Below are positions 10,254 to 21,307 of a stretch of 64,000 bases of DNA, piece after piece (within the stretch, counting starts at the first letter, position 1; every line of letters starts with the position of its first letter). The position numbers were made by a program, and so were the translations under genes. Source of the stretch: Nannochloropsis salina CCMP1776 (taxonomy: Eukaryota > Sar > Eustigmatophyceae > Eustigmatales > Monodopsidaceae). The stretch lies in NCBI GenBank assembly GCA_004565275.1, contig SDOX01000119.1:222089-286088 (forward strand), read 5' to 3'. The notes beneath the pieces were generated by a model that did no database searches, was not told where the DNA came from, and saw only the letters and a list, made by a program, of their open reading frames with translations.

Positions 10254-12907
10254 CTAGACCCTCGCTGCCTTGCTGACCTTGTCGTAGACCTCCGGAAACG
10301 CCTGCAGACACCGGTCCATCTTCCGCCGTAGCTCATCGTACTTTCCATGGTCGAACATCTCCCGGAACTCCTCGCGGCTCATGAAGGAGTCCGCGTACAT
10401 CATCTGGAAACCCTTTTTCGCACGCACAAAGTCCTCCGCTTTACGGCAGGCCTCGCGGGCGTTGAAACCCTCCATGCTCGGGTTCCCGTAGGCCCCGACG
10501 TCCACGAACATCTCGTCCCCGTCCTCCAGTGGCCGGATAAAGCCTCCGTGCTTCCCAAAGTCGGGGTTTTTCGGGATCCGCATCGGGCACAGCCAGAGCG
10601 GGTACACGCTGAAAACCTCCTCGAAGCAGTCCAAGCTCTCCCCGAGGTCTTTGACGGGGACCAACATGTCCTGCACCACGTGGTGCTCCTCGTAAAGCTT
10701 CCGCAAGGCTTCCGTTTGCGTCAGCTTCAGGAGAGAAATGCGCGGTGGCATCATCCATCCGAACAGGTACCGGAAAAGAGGGTGGTTCCCGAAGGGGATG
10801 ATGTCCTGAATCTCCCAGAAGAGGCTCTTGGAATGCCGGTGGTAGTAATGGCGGAGGGGAATGTATTCCTCCCCCACTGCCTCCACGTCCTTGCCCTTCC
10901 TTTCGGACGATCCCTTGGCCAGGAAGCTCTCGACGTGCTTGAAGAACCAAGGCTTCCAAAACTTCCCGATCGCGTTCACCTTCCCGGCCTCCCGTCTCCC
11001 CGTCGGTTTGTCTACCATGGTACCCACCATCACCACCACATGCTCTTTGCTGAAGGCCAGCGCCTCCACAAAGTCTGCGGCGTCCTCGCCCCCTGCGCCC
11101 TCCCTTCTCCCTGCCCGCCCTCCCGACGTGGAGGACGGCGATGGCACATCTCCCTCTCCTTTTCCCGTCGGTCCGCCCCTCCTCCCATTCACCTCCTTCC
11201 CTCCCCTCGGCTCTACCGCCCTTCCCTCGGCAAATTCCGATAAGGCAACTTGCGTACCTGCCAGCGCGGGCCGCCTCACACCTTTCCGACTTTCCCGCTC
11301 GAACATAGTCAGCGCCTCTTTTCCGTTCGTGAAGGCATAGTATTGCAATTTCACGTAAGGTTTGGCGGGAATGATCCGGATCTCCGCCGATAGCAAAAAG
11401 CCGAGGGTGCCGTGAGACCAGGGAATGTTGTAGAAAAGCTCCGGGTTTTTCTCGGGAGAACAGAAGACAACCGAGCCATCGGCCAAGGCCACTTCAAACT
11501 GCATGCAGATGTGCTGGAAGAGTCCGTAGATGTGAGAGGAAGACTCGACGCCGACGCCCGCGATCAGGCCGCCCACCGTCAGGTCGTCGAGCTCGGGCAG
11601 CACGGGGACCGTCCAGCCCAAGGACAGGAGGGCGGCGGTGAGCTGGCCCATTGTGACCAAGGGCTCCACGCGAACCGAGGGTGCGGGGCCACTGGTGTTG
11701 ATGGAGAGGATGTCGTGGAGGTCGAGCTTAATCTTTCTGAAAGTCTTCTTATCTGAGAAGGGGAGGAGGAGGGGGAAGGGAGGGACCCAGGTTCTGTCAG
11801 TGGAGGAACGCTTGGGGTCGGGGGCCCCCACGAGTGCAACGACACGGGCAAGGGCCGATATCGACTTCACTGAGGCAAGCCTTGGCAGCCTCCAGGCTCA
11901 CGCGCTTGCCTTACATTTGCCGACGCGGAGGGACATGGTCTGCCAGCCCGGCCGGGCCGTGCATAGCTTGTTCTTGCCGTCGTGGAGGGCCCACTCGCGG
12001 ATCTTGGGGGGAAGAAAGAGGGGAAGGGGGATAGAAACTCAGATATGAGGCTACGGTGACACTGTACCAGCGGAATCTGCGCGGGGACAGCGCGGCCGAG
12101 AGGCCAAGGGGGGGGTCGTCTCAGCGCCTGCCCGCTTCGAGGGGAAGAGAGCAGGCGTGTGACCCGGCAACACATGCATCTCAGGCTCATGTCAGAATCG
12201 TAGCTGTCAGCCCCTCCGCGGCCACTCCCACCACAGAATCGAGTGAGACTCGTCATCGGTCCAGAGGGGGCAGGGCCACCCTCGAGCCGGTGGATGAGGG
12301 ATTGACTTTCAATGTGGCATTGAAACCCAATCCGTGGCGCTTGGGGCACTTCTCTTCTACCCAGCCGTTCGATCCGGCATTTAGCAACATTGATTTCAGT
12401 GTTGTGCAGGTAACGTGCATTCGGTGGGCTCTCCAAGCAAAAAAAATCCTCCCAGCACCAGCAGACACTTCCCTCTCCCTCTCTCACACCTCTTTCTTAA
12501 TGTCCTCCACCTTTGCGTCGTGGTGCTTTGGCGCCCAGTTCCTCATGTAGAATTGTAAACCGTTTCGAATGTACAAAGCTATGTCTGAGAGCAAAATACG
12601 GTAGAGGAGATGACGAGGATGATGAAAGATGGGGAATGGAACAACCATTGAAATGACGCACATCGCACGTGAAGGAACCCGCGTGGTTGCGTCAAAAAAG
12701 GCATGTCCTCAGGTAAAACAATACCTCCCGTGGCAGTTTTCGTGATATCCCCTTCTTAGCACACTCACCAAACATGAGAGAGAGGGGCATTAGCAGGAAA
12801 ATGCAGAAGACCCATCGATGGTGCGTTATCATGTACTCGAACCAATTTTCCTCCCGTGCGGACGCCTGCCCACGCGATTTCGACACCAACTTCGATTGCT
12901 GTGGCAT
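10254..12907 (-). CDS. DHCR24: Delta24-sterol reductase (DHCR24/DWF1 type)
   Basis: FAD-dependent, membrane-bound reductase of the sterol side-chain double bond (ER). Four exons: 12769-12907, 12490-12578, 11915-12002 and 10254-11752, all GT-AG with matching phases; 604 residues. The first exon ends with a membrane anchor in an [18 protein letters not shown] context. Exons 2-4 join to give [19 protein letters not shown], then [19 protein letters not shown], and [11 protein letters not shown] with [13 protein letters not shown], the FAD-binding PCMH core. The C-terminal half keeps [19 protein letters not shown]. The usual length is about 516-560; the excess is mainly a low-complexity insert rich in Gly, Arg, Glu and Ser between the FAD and C-terminal parts (about 11070-11275). 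This enzyme fits the known dominance of cholesterol in Nannochloropsis. Intron 2 (12003-12489) holds no gene. Confidence 0.93.
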
Positions 12908-13652
12908 ATTTTGAGCTCGATGGCCACGGAATGGGCTGCACGTCAGGGAGGCTTTCCGCCCGGTCGTTCGTTGAGGGGTCGCTCTGATCCCGCTCTCTGG
13001 CGCAGTCGTGTCACACAAAGCGACGAATACGAAGTCCAGGACGGCAGTATTTCTCAACCTCTTTTATGTGTGAGACTGAGATGTGAGTTTTCACCGTATC
13101 TCCCGCAGTCTCTCAAATGAGCTTGAAACTGAGGACAACTCCCGGGCCTCGATCTTATCTTCTTCGTCCCTGTCTGGAGGCGACGCATCCTTTTGTTCTA
13201 CGCCATCCGACCTCATCTAAAACCTGTCATGGACATAAAGCCTCGTGGTCCAATACGAATCCGGCAGAGGCAATAAGAACAACACCCGTCCTTCTATAGC
13301 CTCCAAGCGCGGCCGGGCACGGAATCATGGACGGGATGACGCAGCCCGCGCCCCACGCCCTATTCATGAGTCTTGGGACCGTACAAAGCAGCAGGATTCT
13401 CACCCCACCGACCCGCATAATTTATGACAAAGTCATCATACATACACATTGAGTAGTCTTCGTTCAGATCCAAAAGGCGCCCAGAAATTCCGTGTTCACA
13501 GAGTTTCTGATATCGGTAGCACACGAAGCTTCTGTCTCCGCCAAAACCGTGATGTGACACTTTCGTGTCGCTCGAGACGTCGCACGCATTGAACGTCAAA
13601 ACCTCTCAACCCCGTTCCGACACCGACAAACACAGGCATTTGTCCAAATTGG
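12908..13652. promoter_or_regulatory. Divergent promoter region between DHCR24 and the DUF676 esterase
   Basis: About 745 bases with no credible gene between two divergent genes. Short frames on both strands lack recognisable motifs. I see no specific regulatory motif that I would name. Confidence 0.4.
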
Positions 13653-14870
13653 ATGATATACAGGCAGTCGGCATCCTGCCGCCTTCCACGACGGCTCGCT
13701 TTGATCTTTTTTTCGTGTTGCCTTGCAATGCCGTCAGCGGAGAGTTTTGCCGCCCCAGCCTCACCTGCCTCGAGCACAAGCATACCGGTCAACTCTGTCC
13801 CCGAGCCCACGCATTTAGCGGTGGTTGTTCATGGACTTCACGGCCGGCCCGCTGATCTCACATATTTGGGGAACGCGATTGGCTCAAGGGGCCAAGGCCG
13901 CATCCTTCCGCATCTAGCCCACTGCAACCTGCACAAGACCATGGACGGTGTCGTCAAAGGAGGAGAACGGCTGGCGGCCGAAATAAAAGAGGTCGTCGCT
14001 GCCCATCCCTCGTTGCGTGCCATCAGCTTTATCGGCAACTCGCTCGGTGGAGTGTACTCTCGCTACGCTCTTTCTTTGCTGTGGGAGCCCCGAACACGCA
14101 CGGTCCTTGGCCTTAAGCCGATTACCTTCATGTCCATCGCCACGCCTCATCTGGGAGTACGCCGCTTCACGGTTGTACCCGTGCCAGACCTTGTGCATGT
14201 CGCGACTCCCTTGTTTATCGGGCAAACGGGGAACGATTTGATTTTACGGAGCAGAGGGGAAGGCGAGACGCCGTTGTTGCTGGAGATGGCCCAGAGCACG
14301 AAGTTCCTTGAGCCCTTGGCTGCCTTCCGACATCGATGCGCCTACGGCAACGTGAAAGAAGATCTGCTGGTGCCGATAGGGACCGCCTTGTTCCACCCCG
14401 GGCCGGAGAGCATGGAGGGCACCGGACACATCCTCAAGGAGACGGTGGTCCTCCCGGACGGGGCGAGAGAAGACGTCCGAATGGAGGTCTTCGCGATGCC
14501 TCCCGCGCCGTGGGAGGACGGCTTGAAGGATGTGGAGGGGGTCGTGCAGGGTGCGAGCCCGGTTATGAAAGAGAGGGCCGATGGAAGGGGGAGGCTGGCT
14601 TCAGTGCCCGCGGTGGCCGGAGGGGCAGTGTCGGACGACTCAAACCGGGATTGGATGGAGCCCCGCATGGCCGCACAACTGAACGCCTTGGGATGGGAGA
14701 AAGTGGCGGTTGCATTCCGAACACCCTTTTTCTCTGCGCACAACATGATCTGTGCCCTCTCCCGCGACCCGCTCACCACCTTCCTCTTCAGGAAGGGCCA
14801 GGGCGTGATGGACCACGCCGCCGCTAGGATCGCCCGGGGGGCCGCAGAGGAGGACGACGGATACACGTAG
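13653..14870 (+). CDS. DUF676-family serine esterase/lipase
   Basis: Alpha/beta hydrolase of the DUF676 (putative serine esterase, ROG1-like) family. Seen: HLAVVVHGLHG (oxyanion-side strand and turn), an ISFIGNSLGGVYSRYAL nucleophile elbow (GNSLGG, Ser at about residue 130), ITFMSIATPHLGVR, and a C-terminal FFSAHNMICALSRDP segment that probably carries the catalytic His. A charged, weakly conserved insert lies before that last motif. Two starts are possible: 13653, giving an Arg-rich then hydrophobic leader, or 13728, giving a product starting MPSAESFAAP. The leader could be a signal or targeting sequence, but I cannot decide. The substrate is unknown; a lipid ester is likely from the family. 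Single exon, 405 residues from the first ATG. Confidence 0.82.
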   Translation: MIYRQSASCRLPRRLALIFFSCCLAMPSAESFAAPASPASSTSIPVNSVPEPTHLAVVVHGLHGRPADLTYLGNAIGSRGQGRILPHLAHCNLHKTMDGVVKGGERLAAEIKEVVAAHPSLRAISFIGNSLGGVYSRYALSLLWEPRTRTVLGLKPITFMSIATPHLGVRRFTVVPVPDLVHVATPLFIGQTGNDLILRSRGEGETPLLLEMAQSTKFLEPLAAFRHRCAYGNVKEDLLVPIGTALFHPGPESMEGTGHILKETVVLPDGAREDVRMEVFAMPPAPWEDGLKDVEGVVQGASPVMKERADGRGRLASVPAVAGGAVSDDSNRDWMEPRMAAQLNALGWEKVAVAFRTPFFSAHNMICALSRDPLTTFLFRKGQGVMDHAAARIARGAAEEDDGYT

Positions 14871-15206
14871 ACGAGGAAGGCGCCCTCGGGAGGAGAGCCA
14901 TCGGAGTGATGACTGTCTGGATTGTAAAGAACTTTGTGGATACATGTGTTGTGCTCGAAAATGACGAAACAAATCGCGGTGGACTAAGAGCCGAGACGTG
15001 CGAGACGCAACGGGCGATCGTCGGTCGTGTAGCTCTTACTTTTTAGGGGCTTCCTTTACTTTAAGAGACACCTGTGGGCCCCGACCGGGCCATTGTCTCG
15101 TTGCCGCACCCTGCACGAGACTCTCATGCCCGTGCCCCCTATTCTCACGGCCCCCTATCTATTATCGCTCTATTCTACCGTGCAAAACTCCGCTCCGCAC
15201 TTGCGC
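14871..15206. other. Convergent intergenic region, no gene seen
   Basis: About 340 bases between the esterase stop and the UGGT stop. I looked here on the minus strand for an extra UGGT exon carrying an ER-retrieval tetrapeptide and saw none. Confidence 0.5.
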
Positions 15207-18200
15207 TCACCCTACCAAGGCCTTCACCTCCTCATCCAGTTCCACCCAAGACTCGTTGAAGAGAGGGCCGGAGATGACCCGCCGCGCCATGTGCAGCTTG
15301 TTCTCCTTGGCCAGGGGGCTGTTACAGAGGTCGATGGTCTTGGCCCGCGCCTTGCTCTCGTCACTGCACCAGGTCTCGCACCACAGCCACTCTTGAGGGA
15401 GGGAGAAAATGGGGATCATGTGCTCTGTCGGGTGTGGTGTGATGCCATGGGAATGAGTTAGTTCCAGTAAGGCTTCCAATATCCGCCTTGTGCGTGATGA
15501 TACCCGCAGGACGTGCAATCACCCGCACGCACACCCCACCTCAAAGCGCGGCGTCTGTGGGCACTTACGCGTGTAATTCGGCAGGTCTTGGTCCAGATTC
15601 GCGAGGGAGTTCGGGTCTCGACTGAGCTGGTCGTACACGGCCCGCAGCTTGTCGCCCACGCCCATCAGCCGGAACCGGGCCAGGTCCACCACGTACAAGG
15701 CGGAGATGTGGTAGGGCCGCCCTTGCAGGTGGGTCGCCCAGTATCCCGACCGCCAGAACTGGAAGCCGAGCGTCTCGTTCCGCGAGTCGCAGAAGGGGGT
15801 GTAGGCGTAGGGCCGACCCTTGAGATCCAGGTCCCAGAGCTCCTTCAAGTCGGCGCGCAAGACCTGGTCCGCGTCAACGTAGATGATCTTCTTCACGGAG
15901 AGGGGGAAGAGCACGTCGAGGAAGAGGATTTTGTATCCCCAGATGATGCGCTGCTTCTCCGTCTGCTGCCGGAGCCAGTCGGGCCATTTGTAGGTGATGA
16001 ACTCGACCTGGAAGTTATAGTGCTCGGCCATGGCCAGGGCGGCGGTCTTGAAGGCGGGGGAGAGGAAGTTCTCCAACAGCCAGAACTTAACCGGGACGCT
16101 GGTGCGCTTGCTCACGGATAGCATCATGATTTTGAGCATCCGCTCGTAGAGATGGCCGGTGGCCAGAGAGAACACGTGGACTGTTTCGTCCTCCTCGCCC
16201 GACCCCTCCCCCGTCGGCTTCCCCTCCACCTCGGCCTTCCTCCCCGCCCACAGGTTGGAGAGGGTGGACCAGGTCTTGCTTTCCCTTTGCTCTTTTCCCC
16301 CCTCCGCCTCGTCCTGATTGATCTCGTCCAGCAGGGGGATGTCCTCCTTTCCCGCCTGCTTCTGCACCCGCAGCGTCTCCAAGGCGTTCGTAAAATCTCT
16401 CTTGGCCACCACCAGCTCCTGCTCGGGCACGCGCACCAGCGCCCGCCCCATCGGGTCCTCCCGAACCACCTCGTACAGCTCCCTCGCCCGCCCTTCCGCC
16501 AGCCGCACTTTCCAGATGCCGGGGTCGGCTCTGAGCTGGAAGTAAGCGTTGTTCTGCATGACCAAGGTGTCGGAGTGGTGCTGGCGCCGGCCGGCCGTCT
16601 CCTCCCCGCCCTCTGCCCCCTCCAAGCCGTCCACCAACACAAGCTGCAGCCCGTTCACCGGCTCCAAGAGCTTGGCGTCGAAGCACTGGCCCGAGACCAA
16701 CAGGTTTTTGAGCACCAACTCGGCGGACGTGTGGCTGGATCCCTCCCTATCTCCGCAGACAAGCCCTGTCTCCCCTTGCTCGCACTTCAGGTTGTCCAGA
16801 TCCTGGAGCGCCTGGCGGGTTTGCACGTTCCAGGCCTCGGGGGTATCGACGCGGGTGGTGAGAACCAGGGAGGGGGGGAGGGACTGGAAGAGGACGTGCG
16901 TTTCGCGGGTGGGGAAAAGGGCGAATCTGTAGTAGCTCTTGAGAGGAAACTCGTTGAGCTCCGGGTGGGGCGCGAGGAGGACTCGGAGGGGCAGGTGGAA
17001 GTGGTCGCGCAAAGTGGTCAAAATGGGGGCCAGACGCTGCGCCGCCTCCCCCAAGGGGTCCAGGAGCACGGTGACGGACAAGTTGCTGAGGACGGGGTCA
17101 TCCTCCTGGCCGACCCGGGCCCCGGCGCTCCCAAGGGGCTGGAGGTCGAGGAGGAGGCTTTCGGCGGGCGAGTCCTGCAAGAGCCTCAAGTGCCCCTCCA
17201 CGTCCACGCGAGGGTGGCGGGCGTAGACGTTCAGGAAGGAGTGGGCCATCGCGACGAGGTCCGAAATCCTTCGAGCGGTGGCAGGCGAGGCCTTGGCGGC
17301 TTCCGCGTCCGGAGGCGCGCGCGGGTTGCAGAGGGCCAGGAGTGGCAGGGTGAAGACCTGAGACTCGAGCTTGAGGATGACCTCCATGTCCAAGGGATGG
17401 AGCGCCTTGCCCCCCAAGTCCACCTGTCGGCCGTTGACGACCAGGGCCAGGCTCCCCTCCTCCTCCCCCCCGTCCGCCGACTGGACACCCAGACCCTCCC
17501 GCGGCGAGGAGCCCGAGTCCCTCGACTGCTCCTGGGCGCTCGCCTTGCGGAACCCCTCTGTCGCTTCCTCCCTCAATTCTTCCGCCGTCCGGAGCAATGC
17601 GCTCCCCTCAGGTCCTTGCTCGGGTCCTCCCGCCTCGCTCTCCTTCTTGAGCACGTCCAGGAACCGGTCGTAGGCACTCGGGCGCTCCCCCACCTCCGCC
17701 GCCTCACCCTCCTCCGCTCGCAAAAAGATCGCCAGCCTCTCCAAGACCTGGAGCAGTGCGTCCTCCCCCTCCTCCCCCGCCTCTGACCGACACGAGACCA
17801 CGCGCGTCATGTGCGCGAGCAGGGCCCCTTTGTCCGCCGCCGTGGGGGCAGGCGTGTGGACCAAGGCGCAGCGAGGGGCCTCTTTCTTCCTCTTGGACAC
17901 CGCCGCGGCTTCCTCTGACCTCCAATGCCCTTTACGCAGGAAGCTGATCAAGGCGCTGGCGCTGGCGAGGCCCTCGGTGCTCCCGAGATCCCCCTGGAGG
18001 ACGACGGTCAGGGCTTTGACCTCGGCCCGGGTCCCCGGCGGGTGCAGGTAGTCCAAGCGCTCCACAAGCTCCCTCGCCCTCCCACCCTTCCCACCGCCTA
18101 ACCACATGACCGCAGGCGCCTCTCGTCGCAGGTCCTCGTCCATCCAGGGGTGGTAGCGCTCCATGACCCCGGGCCCCTTGAGCAGAGCCCCCAGCACGCT

Positions 18201-20647
18201 CTTGGTGCTGTCCTTCAGCGTCCCCGCCCCTACCATCTGACTCAGGAGCTGCTGCTCCTCCCCTAGCATCTGCATCAGGGCCTCCTCCAAATCCAGGGTC
18301 ACCTGCAGCTTCCCGTTCAGCACCACGCTCCCGACCGGGATGCCCCTCTCCGCCACCAGCTTGTGCATCAGCCGCGCCCCCTCACCCCCCTTCCCCGCCA
18401 CCAGGGCCGCCCACGCCTCCTCCGCGTACGCACCCCCCTTCCAGCTCTTCTTGACCACTGCCACGGCCTGCGAGTACGCGGATACTACGTCTGCGTACGT
18501 GCCAAGCTCGGCGGGTACCCTCTCCCCCCCCACGGCCCCTGCGCCCGCGGGCACCTCCCAGGACCCTCCCACCCCCAACCCGAAGAGGAAGGCGGTCGCC
18601 GCCTCCAGACCGTGCTCGTCCCGGAGGTGGTGGAAGAGCATGCCCACCACCTCGCTCGTCGCCGGTTCTCGATGCTTCCCTTCGCCCTCGACCACTTCTC
18701 GCACGCCGGCCAGGAATAACTCCTCCTCCCCGCCCGCCTCCAACGACCCCTGCTTCCCCTCCGCCCGGGCCAAGCAGGCCTGGGAGACCAACAACACAGA
18801 GAAGCGGACCGGGAACTGACGGCTGTAGATGCGGCGCAAGGTAGCGAGGGCCTCCCAAGAGTTCGGGTCCTCCAGGTCGAGGACAAGGGTGAGCGTGTAC
18901 AGGTTCCGGGCGATGGTCTGGAGCTGCCAGGAGGGGAAGAGGAGCTGCCGGAGCGAGGAGGGCCAGCGCTTGTACTGCGCGTCCTTCTCCAGGTTGTTCA
19001 GGTAGATGAGGGCGCCTTTGGAGCCTCGATAGATGTCGAGGCGGGTCTCCTGCCCGGGAGGCCCCCGCCGGCCCTGCCCCTCCGAGGCGTGAGCCAGGAG
19101 CGGGGCCGTGGCCGCCATGCCGATGAGCTGCTGCTGAAGGGCAGGCGGGGCGGGGAGGTGGGCAAGGCGCTGCAGGGTCCGGATCTCCCCCCGGAGCGCC
19201 TTCAAAATGTCGAAGACGTTGAAGATGGGGCCGGCCAGGGAGCGCGGGAGGCCGTTCAAGAAGAGGGTCCCCGGCTTGAGCACGGTCCCGTATCCCAGGG
19301 CCCGGGAGCGCAGGGCGGTGGCGGCGCCTGTCCGGTACTCCTCCTTGACCTTCAGGGAGGAGAGGCGCGTGGCCCGAGACGGGAAATTCTGCGCGAGCTC
19401 CTGGAGCTTCCGCAGCGGGTCCTTGGCGGCGGCTATGGTCTGGGCGGCTTGGAGGCCCAAGTCCCGCATGCGCCAGACTTTCATGTTCGTGGCGCCCGAG
19501 GCCGCCTCCACCGAAGACTCACCCTCCGCCTCCTCCTTCAAAAGGTTCAGGCGGAGCTGCCGGAGTTGCGCGGAGAGGGAAGGCTCCCTCGTTAGGAGCG
19601 TGGAGAAGACCAAGCCGCTCACGTCCTCCTCCCCGACAACCCCCCCCCCTCCTCTCCCTCTTGCGGCTCTTCCTGCGTCCCCTCGGTGGCCGCCGCACTC
19701 CCCGGTGCCGGGGAGTCATCGATGTTCCTGTACTCCATGTTTTTTACGTCGAGGTAGACGCCGTAGCCCTGCAAGGCCGTGCGCACAGTCCGCTCCTCCG
19801 AGAGGGCGGGCACGTAATGACGCAGCACGTACGTCAGCGTCCCGGCGGCGGCGGCCGGGGCGAGGAGATTGTGGTAGCCGTAGAATTCAGAGGTGCCGAT
19901 GGTGGAATAGAGAGTGACGAGGACGGAAGGGGCCAAGCGGTGGGCTGGGAGGGCCCCAGGGTAAACGTGGTCGAAAGGCAGGGCCCGCTTGGCTCCCGGG
20001 GACCCTGGGCCCGCGCCCTGCGTCCCGTCTGCTGGAAGCGCAGCCAAGGCTGCCTCCAACCTGCTGGCTTCACAGTATACCTCTTCTTCTAGACCTGGCC
20101 CTGGGGAGACCACTGCCCATGATGTAGAGGTGCCTTCACGGCAACCGCTTCGATCGGGAGCCGCCGCCGCGGCTTGGAAAGCCACGCCTTTTCTCAGGGA
20201 CCGGTGCATCTCCAAGGTGGGCGAATAGGCCCTGATGCTCAGATAGAGGTGCAACATGGACTGAGATAGAGGGTGAAGCAAAGGGGTGGTCTGATTGAGC
20301 GTCAACGCCCATACGGTGTCGAGTGCGTCCTCTTCAAAGGTTGGGCTCTCGAGTGCCCTGTCCAGCTCCCATCGGCTAGGGCTTTGCTGCAAAGAGTCCA
20401 CAAACGACCACAGCAAGCCTTCATCACCCTCAACTTCGCTGGCCAGGTACTCCGCTGCTTCTTGAAGGGAAGACAAGGTCCAGGTCGGCCAGTCTGCCGT
20501 CACGGCGAATTCAACGCTTCGAGCCTGAGCGCTCAAGACGAACCCAGGGAGAATGCAGCTTAGGGCCGCCACCAGCAGCAGCTGCTTCAGGCCGTAGCCA
20601 ACGCGGGCAGACTCTGACGATCGTTTGTTTCGGTGTTCACAGCCCAT
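15207..20647 (-). CDS. UGGT: UDP-glucose:glycoprotein glucosyltransferase (ER folding sensor)
   Basis: ER-luminal enzyme that re-glucosylates misfolded N-glycoproteins so that calnexin/calreticulin rebind them. Three segments: 20647 to about 19640, about 19639-15569, and a last exon 15424-15207 joined by a GT-AG intron that gives NYTQHMIPIFSLPQEWLW; about 1765 residues. The N-terminus has a hydrophobic signal (LLLVAALSCILPGFVL) after a basic start. The C-terminus is a GT24 catalytic domain with VHVFSLATGHLYERMLKIM, IIYVDADQVLRADL (the DxD metal/UDP-glucose site) and WLWCETWCSDESK. Oddities: the frame shifts at a run of ten C (10 G in sense) at 19640-19649, with conserved sequence on both sides; and the protein ends shortly after the catalytic domain without KDEL/HDEL. 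An in-frame ATG at 20674 is an alternative start. Confidence 0.93.
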
Positions 20648-21307
20648 GGTTGAGATTATTGCCCGTTTAAACACTTTTTATCATCGCCTGTCAGAGCACA
20701 TGTAGCATTAGAAATGACTATTCGAATGAGAGAAACGACAGGCTGAGATTTGCAAAATATCTCGGCACTCGGCCCCCGCATCGGCCAAAATACCCCCACA
20801 CCCTCCGTCACCAAATTTGCCTACGCCTGGCTGCCATCTGTGTGTAGGCAGGCGGGGTCTGAAGGCCAGAGACGGGCGAGATGGAACGCGGAGAAGCAGA
20901 GAGTCAGCGACGTCCCATCGCCGCCTAGGGGGCGGGCAAGCGCGAGACCCGAGAACCCCATGCCACCGTTCCCCACCTCTACGCTATCACGAGCCTGGCG
21001 CGATTCACATGTGCTTTGCGTACTATTGTCCTGTGATCTTTGTCCGCCGTCGCAGCGCTGGGATGGTGGTGTGTCTTGGGTGTGGCAATCCATGAGCTAG
21101 CTATCATTACTTCGATGACGTTGGGATGGGGAAATGCTTTCTTCTGTGTGACTTGACACTCCTTCCGCTCCGTATACCGCACATAACGCTAATCACACCA
21201 TTTCACACACAGAAAGTGTTGTTGGGCTGGGATTTTCCGCCTTAGGATCGTTCTTGACGAGCCGTCACTGCGTCGAGAGAGGAAGAAGGAGCGCCAGGGC
21301 GAGTAGG
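20648..21307. promoter_or_regulatory. Divergent promoter region between UGGT and NOT4
   Basis: About 660 bases between two divergently transcribed genes, with no credible coding frame. It should contain both 5' leaders and promoters. No named stress-response element (for example an ERSE) was recognised by eye. Confidence 0.4.

Noticed and set aside
12003-12489. Plus-strand frame within DHCR24 intron 2 (part of 12056-12550)
   Set aside because: No domain, overlaps exon 2 of DHCR24 on the opposite strand, and the exon junction on either side fits the family exactly.
15513-17786. Long plus-strand open frames opposite UGGT (up to 544 codons)
   Set aside because: They are antisense shadows produced by GC-rich codon use of the UGGT gene; the products show no domain and the opposite strand has clear UGGT/GT24 motifs.
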